A DNA stretch of 64,000 nucleotides. Origin: JBFWWP01 sp050246115 (lineage in GTDB: Bacteria; Planctomycetota; UBA8108; UBA1146; JAJFFE01). The notes beneath the pieces are model-generated. The model searched no databases and had not been told where the DNA came from. It saw only the letters and a program-made list of their open reading frames with translations. The translations under genes were made by a program, and so were the position numbers. This document shows positions 17,348-26,464 of this stretch, in pieces. Each line of letters starts with the position of its first letter. The first letter of the stretch is position 1. The DNA lies in the NCBI GenBank assembly GCA_050246115.1, contig JBFWWP010000001.1, positions 248,001 to 312,000 on the forward strand, in the 5' to 3' direction.

Positions 17348-18058
17348 CTATTCGAATCTCACACCATTCTCGAGCACCCCGAGCTTGTCGATCTCCACCC
17401 GTACCACGTCGCCGTCGCGGAGAAACCGCGGCGGGGTGCGAGCGAACCCGACGCCCGCGGGCGTCCCGGTCAGAATGACGGTGCCGGGCACGAGAGTCAG
17501 TCCCCGACTGATTTCCGAGATCAACTGGGAGACGGAGAAGATCATGTTGGAGGTATGCGCTTCCTGGCAGGTCTCGCCGTTGACGGTGGTGCGGAGCCGC
17601 AACGCGTTGGGGTCGCCGACCTCCCCGGCAGGGACAACCCCAGGGCCGAGCGGGCAGAAGGTGTCGAACGACTTGCCCCGGAAGAACTGACGTCCTGAGC
17701 CCTCCTTTTGCCACCAGCGCGCCGAGACGTCGTTTGCGCAGCAGTACCCCAGCACGAAGTCGAGGGCGTGCTCGACGGGTACGTCCCGTGCGGGTTTTCC
17801 GATGAGGACCGCGAGCTCGCCTTCGTAGTCGACCTGGTCGCGGTCTTGGCACAGCTTGGGGACGACGATGGAGTCGCCGTGCAAGCACGCCGCGGCGGGA
17901 TTCTTCGTGAACAACAGGGGCCGCTCGGGAATCGGCACCCCTTGTTCGCGGGCGTGGCCCACATAGTTGAGACCGACGCCAATGATCTGAACGATGGGTA
18001 GCCGCCGAGTTGCGTCGACCTCGACGGCGAGGCAGTGATCGTGTCGCACGAGTTGCAA
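17348..18058 (-). CDS. Fumarylacetoacetate hydrolase family protein
   Basis: About 236 residues. FAH-family signatures: IIGVGLNYVGHARE, the metal-binding DYEGELAVLIGKPARD, GYCCANDVSARWWQ, and KSFDTFCPLGPGVV. The end is typical (GTPAGVGFARTPPRFLRDGD). Members cleave C-C bonds or hydrate beta-keto acids; candidates here include 2-hydroxyhepta-2,4-diene-1,7-dioate isomerase or acylpyruvase. The start is uncertain: TTG 18058 with GGGGA just upstream, or GTG 18049. It converges with the FMN reductase gene. The upstream 500 bases are repeat-rich. Confidence 0.85.
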   Translation of the reverse strand: MQLVRHDHCLAVEVDATRRLPIVQIIGVGLNYVGHAREQGVPIPERPLLFTKNPAAACLHGDSIVVPKLCQDRDQVDYEGELAVLIGKPARDVPVEHALDFVLGYCCANDVSARWWQKEGSGRQFFRGKSFDTFCPLGPGVVPAGEVGDPNALRLRTTVNGETCQEAHTSNMIFSVSQLISEISRGLTLVPGTVILTGTPAGVGFARTPPRFLRDGDVVRVEIDKLGVLENGVRFE

Positions 18059-18146
18059 GAGATCCCCATTTCCGCGAGGAGGTGTCCGGACCCTAACCCG
18101 GACGCGTCGTGAACGTCGAGCTGAGACCGACGTTCCATGCCCTTTG

Positions 18147-18174
18147 TCAGCCGACGGCTCGTGAATCGTCCGGG
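18147..18174 (+). repeat. Dispersed REP-like 28-bp sequence, copy 1
   Basis: TCAGCCGACGGCTCGTGAAT followed by CGTCCGGG. It differs by one base from 38821-38848. The core AGCCGACGGCT is an imperfect palindrome. Confidence 0.7.
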
Positions 18175-18234
18175 CTGGAATCGTCCGGGCTGGGCGCGGC
18201 GGGAATGGTGCCGGATGTCGCAGCGCTTGGCTAC

Positions 18235-18336
18235 CGATGGTGCCCGACTGGCGATGGTGCCCGACTGGCGATGGTGCCCGACTGGCGATGGTGCCCGACT
18301 GGCGATGGTGCCCGACTGGCGATGGTGCCCGACTCG
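18235..18336. repeat. 17-bp minisatellite, six copies
   Basis: Six tandem copies of CGATGGTGCCCGACTGG, nearly perfect, without spacers. A degenerate copy precedes it near 18203. The unit is not a multiple of three and the array is intergenic. Confidence 0.95.
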
Positions 18337-18582
18337 GAGCCGATCCCGCGCGGGACCGTTCCGGGCCGGCAACGGCGGTGGCGGTCGACGGTCGATGCGG
18401 CCAGCCGCCGCCTGGGCCGTTGCCGCGACAACGGTCCACCGCGTGAGTTTGGCGAGCGTGGGCACCGTGCGTGGCGGAGGCCCGCGGCCAAACCGCCCCG
18501 GACCCCAAGACCCTCGCCGGTCGCGTTGCCCTCGCGCGCCGGGCGCTCGATGGCGCTACCCATGAACGCAGCGGATCGAGGG

Positions 18583-21048
18583 CTACGGCGTCTCGGTCGG
18601 CGTCTCGGCGGTCGAACGGAGGAGCTCTCGCACCAGGCTGGTAGTGCCGAGCTGCTGGATCTCGCGCTTCACTTCGCCGACTTCGGGGGCCAGCGTCAAC
18701 AGCGTTACCTCCTGCGGCAGCAGGCTCGAGGTGAGGCGGACCCTGATGCACCCAGAGTAACGCTTACTCTCGATGGTGACGTTGGCATTGGTTTCGATGA
18801 CTTCCGCGCTCCAATCGCCATCTCCGAGCTTGTAGGTGAGCGGCGCGTACGGTGGAGGACCGGCGACACGAGTCGGGATTCGCTCTTCGCCGCGACGGGT
18901 CTTTCGAACCCAGACGTCGTCGCGGACCTCCCAACGCTCGCTTCCCGGTAGGTTCTGCTCGGTCACCTCGAAGCCGCCGCTCGACCAGTGTAGCGATTGC
19001 TCGATCGTCCGCGTGTCTTGCGTTCGCCCTTGGCTGTCCATCTCGGTGACGCGGTAGCTGCGCGAGTAGTTTCCGGGTGCGGGCAAGTAGCTCCCGAAGC
19101 GTGCCCACAGCGGCATCAGCTGTTCGGTCGCGCTACCGGGATTGTTGGTCTCCAGATTCTTCAGGAGGACGAACGCGTCGGCGTCCGCGAACAGCGGCGC
19201 GACCTTGGAAGCGATGTCGGTCGCCAGGCCGAAGGAGACCTGGGGTACGCGGTCGACTCCCTGCAGCTGAATGAGCTCATAGATCTGCTCGATCTGGCCG
19301 GTTTTCAGGAGGCACTGGAGGTACACCTCGTGGACCGGCGGGAGGCCGAGCTCGTTACCGTCGAGGTGTGCACTGAGCAGATCCAAGGCCGCCTGGGGAT
19401 TGCGTCGCCGCAGCCGAATGTTGGCGGCCTCGAAGCAGGCGCGCCGTCGAATGGCGCGGAACTCGTCGGGCACGGGGTCGAGGATCAGCATGCGAGCCAA
19501 GATCGCATCCCAGTTCTTCTGTTGCTCGAGCGCCTGCAGATAGGCCTCCAAGGCCGAGCCTGCGAGGTGTCCCAACGGCAGGCCCTCGAGCACGGTCAGG
19601 GCTTCGTCCGAGCGCCCCGCTCGAGCGAGCAAGATCCCGTGGATGCGCTGCAGCCGTGGCTGGGTGAGCGGTCGTAATCCGTCCAGGAGCGACAAGGATT
19701 CTGCGGGCTGCTGGGCCAGGAAGAGCGCCTCGGCCCGCATCTCGCGAATCTGTCGTCCCAACGCAGTGGGGATCCCCGTCACGTCGTCGATGCCGTCCAG
19801 CAGGGTGAGTGCCGCGCGCGCGTCTTGTTTCTCGAGCGCCTGCTCGACTTGCGTGAGTTCACTCGCGAGGCGCGAGCGCGCTTCGGTCATGGCGAGGTCT
19901 TCGGTGAACGCGCGGACTTGTTCAACGAGCTCCGGCGGCAGCGACTCGCCGGTGATGCGGAGTAGCTGATCGGCCGACTCCCGAGCGCCCGCCGTGTTGC
20001 CCTGCGCCAGTAAGCCGACTCCGGTCTCGACCAGTGCGGAGACCCACGCCGTGGCGACCGCTCGTCGCTCGAGCGCTACGGTCGGCAGCTCGGGCGGCAG
20101 GGCCTGCAGCAGGCTCCACGCGTGATCCCATTGACCGTGTTCGCGCGCCGCAGCGACGTCCCGAATCTGCCGAGCAATCTGTCGCTCGCTCCAGTTCGCG
20201 GCCGAACGGCGCTCGTTCTCGAGCACCCACGAACGGATCCTCGGGCTCGACTCCTCGGTTCGCGCCATGCGAACCAAGTTCCCGCGCACGTTGTCCCGCG
20301 TGATGTCATCCAGGTCCGACTCGTCGACCAAGAAGATCAGGTGTGCGGCGGCGAGGGTGCGAATGGACTCATCGTCGCAGTTGGCGAGGTCGCAGAAGCG
20401 ACGGATCGCAAGGTCGTCGATGCCCCGCTGGTGTTCCGTGATCAACGCACGAAGGTAGCCCACGAGCGGGTCGTTCGGATCGTCGCGCAGTAGGGAGTCG
20501 AACTGCTCTGCACCCTCGAGGTGACGTCCCAATCGATAGAGTAGCTCGCCCCGCTTGATCCGAAGTTCGCGGCTATGGCTCTTCCTCATCAGCAAGGCGT
20601 CGCAGGAAGCGAGCGCCGGCAGCAAGGGGGGGGCCTGCGCGGAAATCGCCGTCACTTGGTCGGGTATCGGGCCCAGCATGGAGTCGAGGGTTCGCAGGCG
20701 CCCGAGGTGCGCCGCCCACAAGTCGTCTTCATCCGAGTCGTCGTTGGCGAGCACGAGTTCCCACTCGCGACTCGCGGCGTCCATCTGTCCCAACCCTTCG
20801 AGCGCGAGGGCTGCGAGCCGTCGCGCCCCGACGTGGCTGGGATGGCGCTGGAGTACGCTCTGCGCCTCGGCGAGGGCGGCCGCGGGTTCGTTCTGGACGA
20901 TCGTTCGGGCGCGCCGCATGGCGTCGCGGCTTGCAGAATCCAGCGACGAGCAGCCGACCGAAGCCAACAAGACCACGAGGATGACTCGACCGCCCACCGC
21001 ACTCGCTCGTTCGAGTTCTCGTGTGCGCTGGCGCGAAATGGTGAACAT
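18583..21048 (-). CDS. Large TPR-rich lipoprotein
   Basis: 821 residues. A lipoprotein signal (RVILVVLLASVGCSS, Cys 33) is followed by about 600 residues of TPR-like helix pairs, such as AALAEAQSVLQRHPSHVGAR, HLEGAEQFDSLLRDDPNDPL and AGRSDEALTVLEGL. A beta-rich C-terminal domain of about 180 residues follows, with repeated polar strands (YSRSYRVTEMDSQGRTQDTR, RYSGCIRVRLTSSLLPQEVT). No enzyme motif is visible; a scaffold role at the envelope is likely but inferred. ATG 21048 has AAGGAGA 8 bases upstream. The lipoprotein gene just upstream (21072) is transcribed in the same direction with a 23-base gap, so the two form an operon. Confidence 0.75.
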   Translation of the reverse strand: MFTISRQRTRELERASAVGGRVILVVLLASVGCSSLDSASRDAMRRARTIVQNEPAAALAEAQSVLQRHPSHVGARRLAALALEGLGQMDAASREWELVLANDDSDEDDLWAAHLGRLRTLDSMLGPIPDQVTAISAQAPPLLPALASCDALLMRKSHSRELRIKRGELLYRLGRHLEGAEQFDSLLRDDPNDPLVGYLRALITEHQRGIDDLAIRRFCDLANCDDESIRTLAAAHLIFLVDESDLDDITRDNVRGNLVRMARTEESSPRIRSWVLENERRSAANWSERQIARQIRDVAAAREHGQWDHAWSLLQALPPELPTVALERRAVATAWVSALVETGVGLLAQGNTAGARESADQLLRITGESLPPELVEQVRAFTEDLAMTEARSRLASELTQVEQALEKQDARAALTLLDGIDDVTGIPTALGRQIREMRAEALFLAQQPAESLSLLDGLRPLTQPRLQRIHGILLARAGRSDEALTVLEGLPLGHLAGSALEAYLQALEQQKNWDAILARMLILDPVPDEFRAIRRRACFEAANIRLRRRNPQAALDLLSAHLDGNELGLPPVHEVYLQCLLKTGQIEQIYELIQLQGVDRVPQVSFGLATDIASKVAPLFADADAFVLLKNLETNNPGSATEQLMPLWARFGSYLPAPGNYSRSYRVTEMDSQGRTQDTRTIEQSLHWSSGGFEVTEQNLPGSERWEVRDDVWVRKTRRGEERIPTRVAGPPPYAPLTYKLGDGDWSAEVIETNANVTIESKRYSGCIRVRLTSSLLPQEVTLLTLAPEVGEVKREIQQLGTTSLVRELLRSTAETPTETP

Positions 21049-21071
21049 CGGCGACTCTCCTTTGAACTGAC

Positions 21072-21743
21072 TTAGTTGCGGCGGGCCCCGGTGGGGCGGA
21101 GCTGGAATCGAAGCCACTCCGCCGGCAGGTCTCCGAATGCCTCGCGTTCGATCTCGACGATCACCCGACAGTCGAAGGGCACGAGGCGAGCCGCGGCCTC
21201 CGGGCCGACGTCGAAGAACAGGATCGAGTTCTGAATGGGACGCTCCCGACCGACCGTGCAGTCGCGAAACACTTTGTTCTGGAGGTCGGCGAGAAGGTGC
21301 TCGTTTTGCTCGTTCACGCGGTTGCCGAGGAAGAAGGCGGGCAGAATGCCGAACGGCAGCCCCCATAGCGCGGCGCCTTGGGAGAACCGGAGTCGATCGT
21401 GGACCTCGGCCAGCGCGAGCAGCCGGTACGAGCCCCCGTGCCCAGTCTCGAGTCGAATGCCCGCCGAGCGCACGTTGAACGTGCACTCTCCGGAGTTCTG
21501 GATCAGGAGCACGAACGGAGCGAGTCCCTTTTGCCGCGCGGGGCGTCCGATGAGTGCGCTCTCCTCCGCGAGCTCCGCAAGTGGGCGGACGCCGATCGTG
21601 AGACCGTTCGCGCCTTGCGGCATCGCGAGCTGCGAAGCCGTCCAGTCGGGCGCCAAGGGCGCCGCGGAGAACGTCAGGCAGCCGGGGGTCGCTCCCAGCA
21701 CCAAAGGGATGAAGAGGGCCAGAGGCCGGTGCCTCGACAACAA
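21072..21743 (-). CDS. Lipoprotein of unknown function
   Basis: 223 residues. The signal ends in LGATPGCLTF, giving a candidate lipidated Cys 22. The mature part is mostly beta-sheet by appearance, with LAPFVLLIQNSGECTFNVRS and a hydrophobic stretch WGLPFGILPAFFLGNRV that may be a buried helix or loop. I recognise no family. TTG 21743 has CAGGAG 7 bases upstream, which decides the start. It is co-transcribed with the large TPR lipoprotein, so both may belong to one envelope assembly. Confidence 0.65.
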   Translation of the reverse strand: MLSRHRPLALFIPLVLGATPGCLTFSAAPLAPDWTASQLAMPQGANGLTIGVRPLAELAEESALIGRPARQKGLAPFVLLIQNSGECTFNVRSAGIRLETGHGGSYRLLALAEVHDRLRFSQGAALWGLPFGILPAFFLGNRVNEQNEHLLADLQNKVFRDCTVGRERPIQNSILFFDVGPEAAARLVPFDCRVIVEIEREAFGDLPAEWLRFQLRPTGARRN

Positions 21744-22251
21744 CGGGCACTCCTGTCCGGAGAGAAGGCGTGTTCCTTCGTTATCGGGACGCCGGCTGAG
21801 TTTATTGACCGACCTTTCCCGAACCCCATCCCCCGTGGGAAGCGAGGCGGGGGCCGCCGAGTGCGGCGACGGCTTCCGCGCCGCGCCCTCGCCCAGGGAC
21901 GGTCCCCTCGCACAGGGACCGAGGATGGGTGACCTCGGGGGGGGCCCGGGGCGGAGCGGCGGCCTCGGTTTCCTCGCGGGCCCGGGCGCCGGTCGGCGCG
22001 CGGCGGCTGCCCGGGCCGCGGCACCGTTCGGGTTTGATTCCCGCGGAGTCGAGACCCTATAATCCCGCCCCTTTCGCTAGCCCGGTCGTGGTCCGTTCGG
22101 CGGGCACTCCGAAGGCCGTCGGCCCCCCTGGGCGCTGGGCCGCAGGGTCCTGAGGGTAGCGGAGTGCCGCGCAGTCGCAGTCGATCCGAGTTCGTTGCTC
22201 GCAGGAGAAGGGGCCCTCGTTGGACGGCGGAGCCTCGTAGGAAGGTTTGTT
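21744..22251. other. 508-bp divergent region upstream of sucC
   Basis: Holds the sucCD promoter (22034-22063) at its right end. The left 270 bases are GC-rich, with no recognisable gene. The lipoprotein promoter on the minus strand must also be here but is not evident. Confidence 0.5.
22034..22063 (+). promoter_or_regulatory. Sigma-70 promoter of sucC-sucD
   Basis: TTGATT, an 18-base spacer, then a perfect TATAAT. This predicts a leader of roughly 180 bases before the sucC start. The bases after the -10 (CCCGCCCC) resemble those after the -10 at 49956 and 42032. Confidence 0.75.
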
Positions 22252-23420
<1,169 letters not shown>

Positions 23421-23424
<4 letters not shown>

Positions 23425-24296
23425 GCGTGTTGGTGAACCGTGAGACCAAGGTCGTCGTCCAGGGGTTCACGGGCAAGGCGGGGACTTTTCACGCCGAGCA
23501 GTGCCTGGCGTACGGCACGAAAGTCGTTGCCGGCGTAACGCCGGGCCGGGCGGGGGAGTCGCACCTCGGTGTGCCGGTCTTCAACACTGTGAGCGCTGCC
23601 GTGGCGAGCACCGGGGCCGAGGTCTCGCTGGTGTTCGTTCCACCGAAGTTCGCTGGGGATTCCATCGCCGAAGCCGCGGAGGCCGGGATTCGGTTGATCG
23701 TTTGCATTACCGAAGGAGTGCCCACGCTCGACATGGTGCGAGCGAAGGCCGCCGTGAAGGCCCACGGCAGTCGACTGATCGGCCCGAACTGCCCGGGGAT
23801 CATCACGCCTGGCGAGTGCAAGATTGGGATCATGCCAGGTTTCATCCACAGCCCCGGCAGGGTTGGCGTGGTTTCTCGGAGCGGTACGCTCACCTACGAG
23901 GCGGTGTATCAGCTGACGTCGCGGGGGGTCGGGCAGTCGACGTGTATCGGGATTGGTGGTGACCCCATCATTGGCACCACCTTCACGGATGCTCTACGCC
24001 TGTTCCAGGCCGACCCCGGAACCGACGCGGTGATCATGGTGGGTGAGATCGGTGGCACGGCCGAGGAGGAGGCCGCCGACTACATCGCGCGCGAGATGAC
24101 GAAGCCGGTGGCGTGCTTCATCGCCGGCCGGACCGCGCCGCCAGGACGGCGCATGGGGCACGCGGGGGCGATCGTGAGTGGCGGAAAGGGCACGGCTGCG
24201 GAGAAAGTCGCCGCGCTCGAACGTGCGGGCGCCGCCGTGGCCGACTCGCCCGCGAGGATCGGCGAGACGTTGATCGGACTGTTGGGCGCGCGTTAG
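23421..24296 (+). CDS. sucD: Succinyl-CoA synthetase alpha subunit
   Basis: 291 residues. The CoA-binding Rossmann domain begins at TKVVVQGFTGKAGTFHAEQC and the ligase domain holds the phosphohistidine in RRMGHAGAIVSGGKG (about 246). Also present are LIGPNCPGIITPGECKIG and GIGGDPIIGTTFTDAL. It forms the active complex with SucC. The start overlaps the sucC stop. mdh follows 78 bases later, so three TCA-cycle steps' genes are clustered. Confidence 0.95.
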
Positions 24297-24374
24297 GGTC
24301 GCCAAGGGCCCCGCCCGGGATGCTCTCGGGGCCGGGGCACCAAGAAAAAAATAGATTGTCGGTGGGAGGTTTCG

Positions 24375-25316
24375 ATGTCACGGCCCAAGATCGGTGTGAT
24401 CGGTGCGGGTCATGTGGGGGCGACCACGGCCCAGCGCTTGGCTGAGCGTGAACTCGGGGACGTAGTGCTCATCGACATCGTCGAGGGGCTTCCCCAAGGC
24501 AAGGGCCTGGACATGGCCGAGTCGGCGCCGGTCGAGGGCTTCGATGCGCACGTAGTGGGGTCGAACGACTACGCTCCGCTCAACGGCGCGTCGGTCGTCG
24601 TCATTACTGCGGGTCTGCCGCGTAAGCCCGGCATGGATCGCTCGGACCTACTCAAGGTCAACGGCCAGATCATGCAGAGCGTGGTGCAAGGGATCCAGAG
24701 CGCCGCCCCTGCCGCTATCCTGGTGGTCGTGTCCAATCCTTTGGACGTCATGTGTTTCGTGGCTCACCGGCTGGCTCGCTCGTCGAAGCAGAGGGTGGTG
24801 GGAATGGCGGGCGTGCTGGACTCGGCGCGCTTCCGGTACTTCATCGCGCAAGAACTGAAAGTCTCGGTGAAGGATGTCCAGGCCATGGTGCTCGGCGGGC
24901 ACGGAGATTCGATGGTGCCGCTCCCGGGCTACTCCTCGGTGAGTGGGATTCCGCTGCGGGCACTCTTGTCCGAGGCTCGCCTGCAGGCGTTGATCGAACG
25001 CACCCGGCATGGCGGGGCCGAAATCGTCAATCTGCTGAAGACCGGGAGTGCGTATTACGCTCCCAGTTCCTCTGCGGTCGACATGGTCGAATCCATCGTT
25101 CGCGATCAACGCCGTGTACTCCCGTGCTGCTGTCTGCTCAGCGGGGAGTACGGCATCGACAACACCTGGGTCGGCGTGCCGGCGGTGTTGGGAGCAAATG
25201 GCGTCGAACAGATCTTGGAACTTCCGCTGACTGACGCGGAGCGTGCCGCACTCGAACAGTCGGCCGCTGGCGTCGCCGAGGGCCAGAGGATGGTCTCCGA
25301 ACTGATTGGTCTGTGA
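24375..25316 (+). CDS. mdh: Malate dehydrogenase (LDH-like, NAD-dependent)
   Basis: 313 residues. Oxidises malate to oxaloacetate. The NAD loop is IGVIGAGHVGATTAQRLAE, with Asp at the end of strand two (VLIDIVEG) indicating NAD preference. Substrate arginines lie in LPRKPGMDRSDLL; the catalytic His is in GGHGDSMVP (about 176). The LPRKPGM pattern favours malate over lactate dehydrogenase. An unusual CCC run occurs in VLPCCCLLSGEYG. GGTGGGAGG lies upstream of the ATG. It ends before a strong palindrome shared with the convergent XRE gene. Confidence 0.93.
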   Translation: MSRPKIGVIGAGHVGATTAQRLAERELGDVVLIDIVEGLPQGKGLDMAESAPVEGFDAHVVGSNDYAPLNGASVVVITAGLPRKPGMDRSDLLKVNGQIMQSVVQGIQSAAPAAILVVVSNPLDVMCFVAHRLARSSKQRVVGMAGVLDSARFRYFIAQELKVSVKDVQAMVLGGHGDSMVPLPGYSSVSGIPLRALLSEARLQALIERTRHGGAEIVNLLKTGSAYYAPSSSAVDMVESIVRDQRRVLPCCCLLSGEYGIDNTWVGVPAVLGANGVEQILELPLTDAERAALEQSAAGVAEGQRMVSELIGL

Positions 25317-25382
25317 CCGACGCGCAGTCCACCGGAGGCGACCGGCACTGCCCGCCCGACCTGGCTCGAAGCCTCGAGTGAA

Positions 25383-25434
25383 GTGGATGCGGCTTACGAC
25401 AGCCTCGAGGGGGCTTTGCGAAAGCCCCCTCGAG
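25383..25434 (+). terminator. REP-like hairpin between convergent mdh and XRE gene (REP copy 1)
   Basis: A perfect 14-bp stem (CTCGAGGGGGCTTT / AAAGCCCCCTCGAG) around a GCG loop at 25404-25434. It is preceded by GTGGATGCGGCT, which recurs at 30974-31018, and followed by a second copy of the right arm (25439 on). It lies at the shared 3' end of two genes, so a bidirectional terminator role is likely, although there is no T-run. Confidence 0.65.
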
Positions 25435-25477
25435 AAAGAAAGCCCCCTCGAGAAAACAGCCGGGCCCGAACTCGCGG

Positions 25478-25951
25478 CTACTCCGACAAGCGCGACCGGA
25501 AGCGCGAGAGTTCATCGGGCTCGAGGCCCGGGAGGTCGGCTCCTGCCCCGAGGAGGTAGGCTGCGAAGCGCACTTCTTCGCGCGGGCCGGCGAGAACCGC
25601 TTCGAGCGCCACCCGCCGCTCATGGTCGAGCTTGCGCATGGCCTCGAGGATCGCCGCCTCCCGCGAGGAGACCAGAACCCGCTCGGTCTTGGCCTCGTCG
25701 TCGTTCTTGGATCCGATGTTGGCGAGGATTTCTCGGCCTGGGGGTGGGTACGGCGCGTCGTTGTCGAGTAGGTAGTCGGCGGTGACGCCCAGGTGGCGGG
25801 CGATCCTCAAAGCCACCGGTCCGCGCGGCTGGTGGATTCCGGCTTCGATTCGGGACAGGGCACTGGGTGTGACGGCCGTCATCTCGGCCAGGGTCTTCTG
25901 CGGGACTCCCAAGTCCTTACGGAGGTTCAGAATCTTGCGTCCGGTCTCCAT
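25478..25951 (-). CDS. XRE-family transcriptional regulator
   Basis: 157 residues. The N-terminal 60 residues are a Cro/C1-type helix-turn-helix (LRKDLGVPQKTLAEMTAVTP, SALSRIEAGIHQPRGPVAL, IARHLGVTADYLLDND). The C-terminal half has no known domain; it is charged and probably mediates dimerisation or ligand contact. AAAGGACGAGG is upstream of the ATG. A chromosomal rather than phage repressor is suggested by the setting. Its target is unknown; the 500-base region upstream may be under its own control. Confidence 0.82.
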   Translation of the reverse strand: METGRKILNLRKDLGVPQKTLAEMTAVTPSALSRIEAGIHQPRGPVALRIARHLGVTADYLLDNDAPYPPPGREILANIGSKNDDEAKTERVLVSSREAAILEAMRKLDHERRVALEAVLAGPREEVRFAAYLLGAGADLPGLEPDELSRFRSRLSE

Positions 25952-26464
25952 TTGCCGTTCCTCGTCCTTTCAATCCGACCTTGGTCGTCGTTCTCGATTG
26001 CCGGTCCCTGGTGCTATCGCGTTCTGTGAGTCGAGTTGCCGAGTGTCGAGTCGTCGAGCTATCGAACCTGAGCCTACCTGTCGAGCGTCGCGAACCGTGC
26101 CCCATCCAGGCGAGTCGCAAGACGGGATCCCGACGCCATCCGCTGAGCAGTGCGAAGCGCTCCGGAACCGAGGTTTCGACCCCGCCTCGGCGGGCCACTG
26201 CAGCAAATCCGTACGGCCGGTTCGAAAGCCAACTCGACCGGTCGTCCGGACCGGAAACTCCGAGGGACCCGACCTCGAAGACACTTCAGGCGAAGACACT
26301 TCAGGCTTGGGCCCCTTTGCGGGCCTGGGTCACTTCAGGCCGGGCCATCGCAGCTCGGGGAACTTACGTTCGGGACAGAAAGCGGGAAAACCGCTGGAGT
26401 CCTCAAGCGCTTCGAGCCAGGATTCTATAGCTGGCAAGAAGGTTCGCAAAGGAAAACATTCTCC
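25952..26464. other. 513-bp region between XRE gene and nrnA
   Basis: No gene recognised. It includes a duplicated 15-bp unit (26277-26306) with a degenerate third copy near 26327. Promoters for the two divergent genes must be here but are not clear. Confidence 0.4.
26277..26306. repeat. 15-bp tandem repeat, two copies
   Basis: Two copies of GAAGACACTTCAGGC, followed 20 bases later by a partial copy (CACTTCAGGC). Confidence 0.8.

Larger units (their letters stand above)
18059..18582. other. 524-bp repeat-rich intergenic region
   Basis: Contains a 28-base sequence shared with 38821, a duplicated AATCGTCCGGGCTGG, and a six-copy 17-bp minisatellite. No gene was recognised. It is upstream of the FAH gene and downstream of the large TPR lipoprotein, both on the minus strand. 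Confidence 0.6.

Noticed and set aside
18235..18336. Possible CRISPR array
   Set aside because: Units are 17 bp and directly abutting; there are no spacers and no cas genes nearby.
21049..21750. Long N-terminal extension of the TPR lipoprotein frame
   Set aside because: It would overlap a lipoprotein gene with its own signal and ribosome site; ATG 21048 has a strong AAGGAGA and gives a proper lipobox.
24307..24333. Possible terminator between sucD and mdh
   Set aside because: A 7-bp stem exists but the following run is A, not T, on the coding strand; mdh is close and probably co-transcribed.
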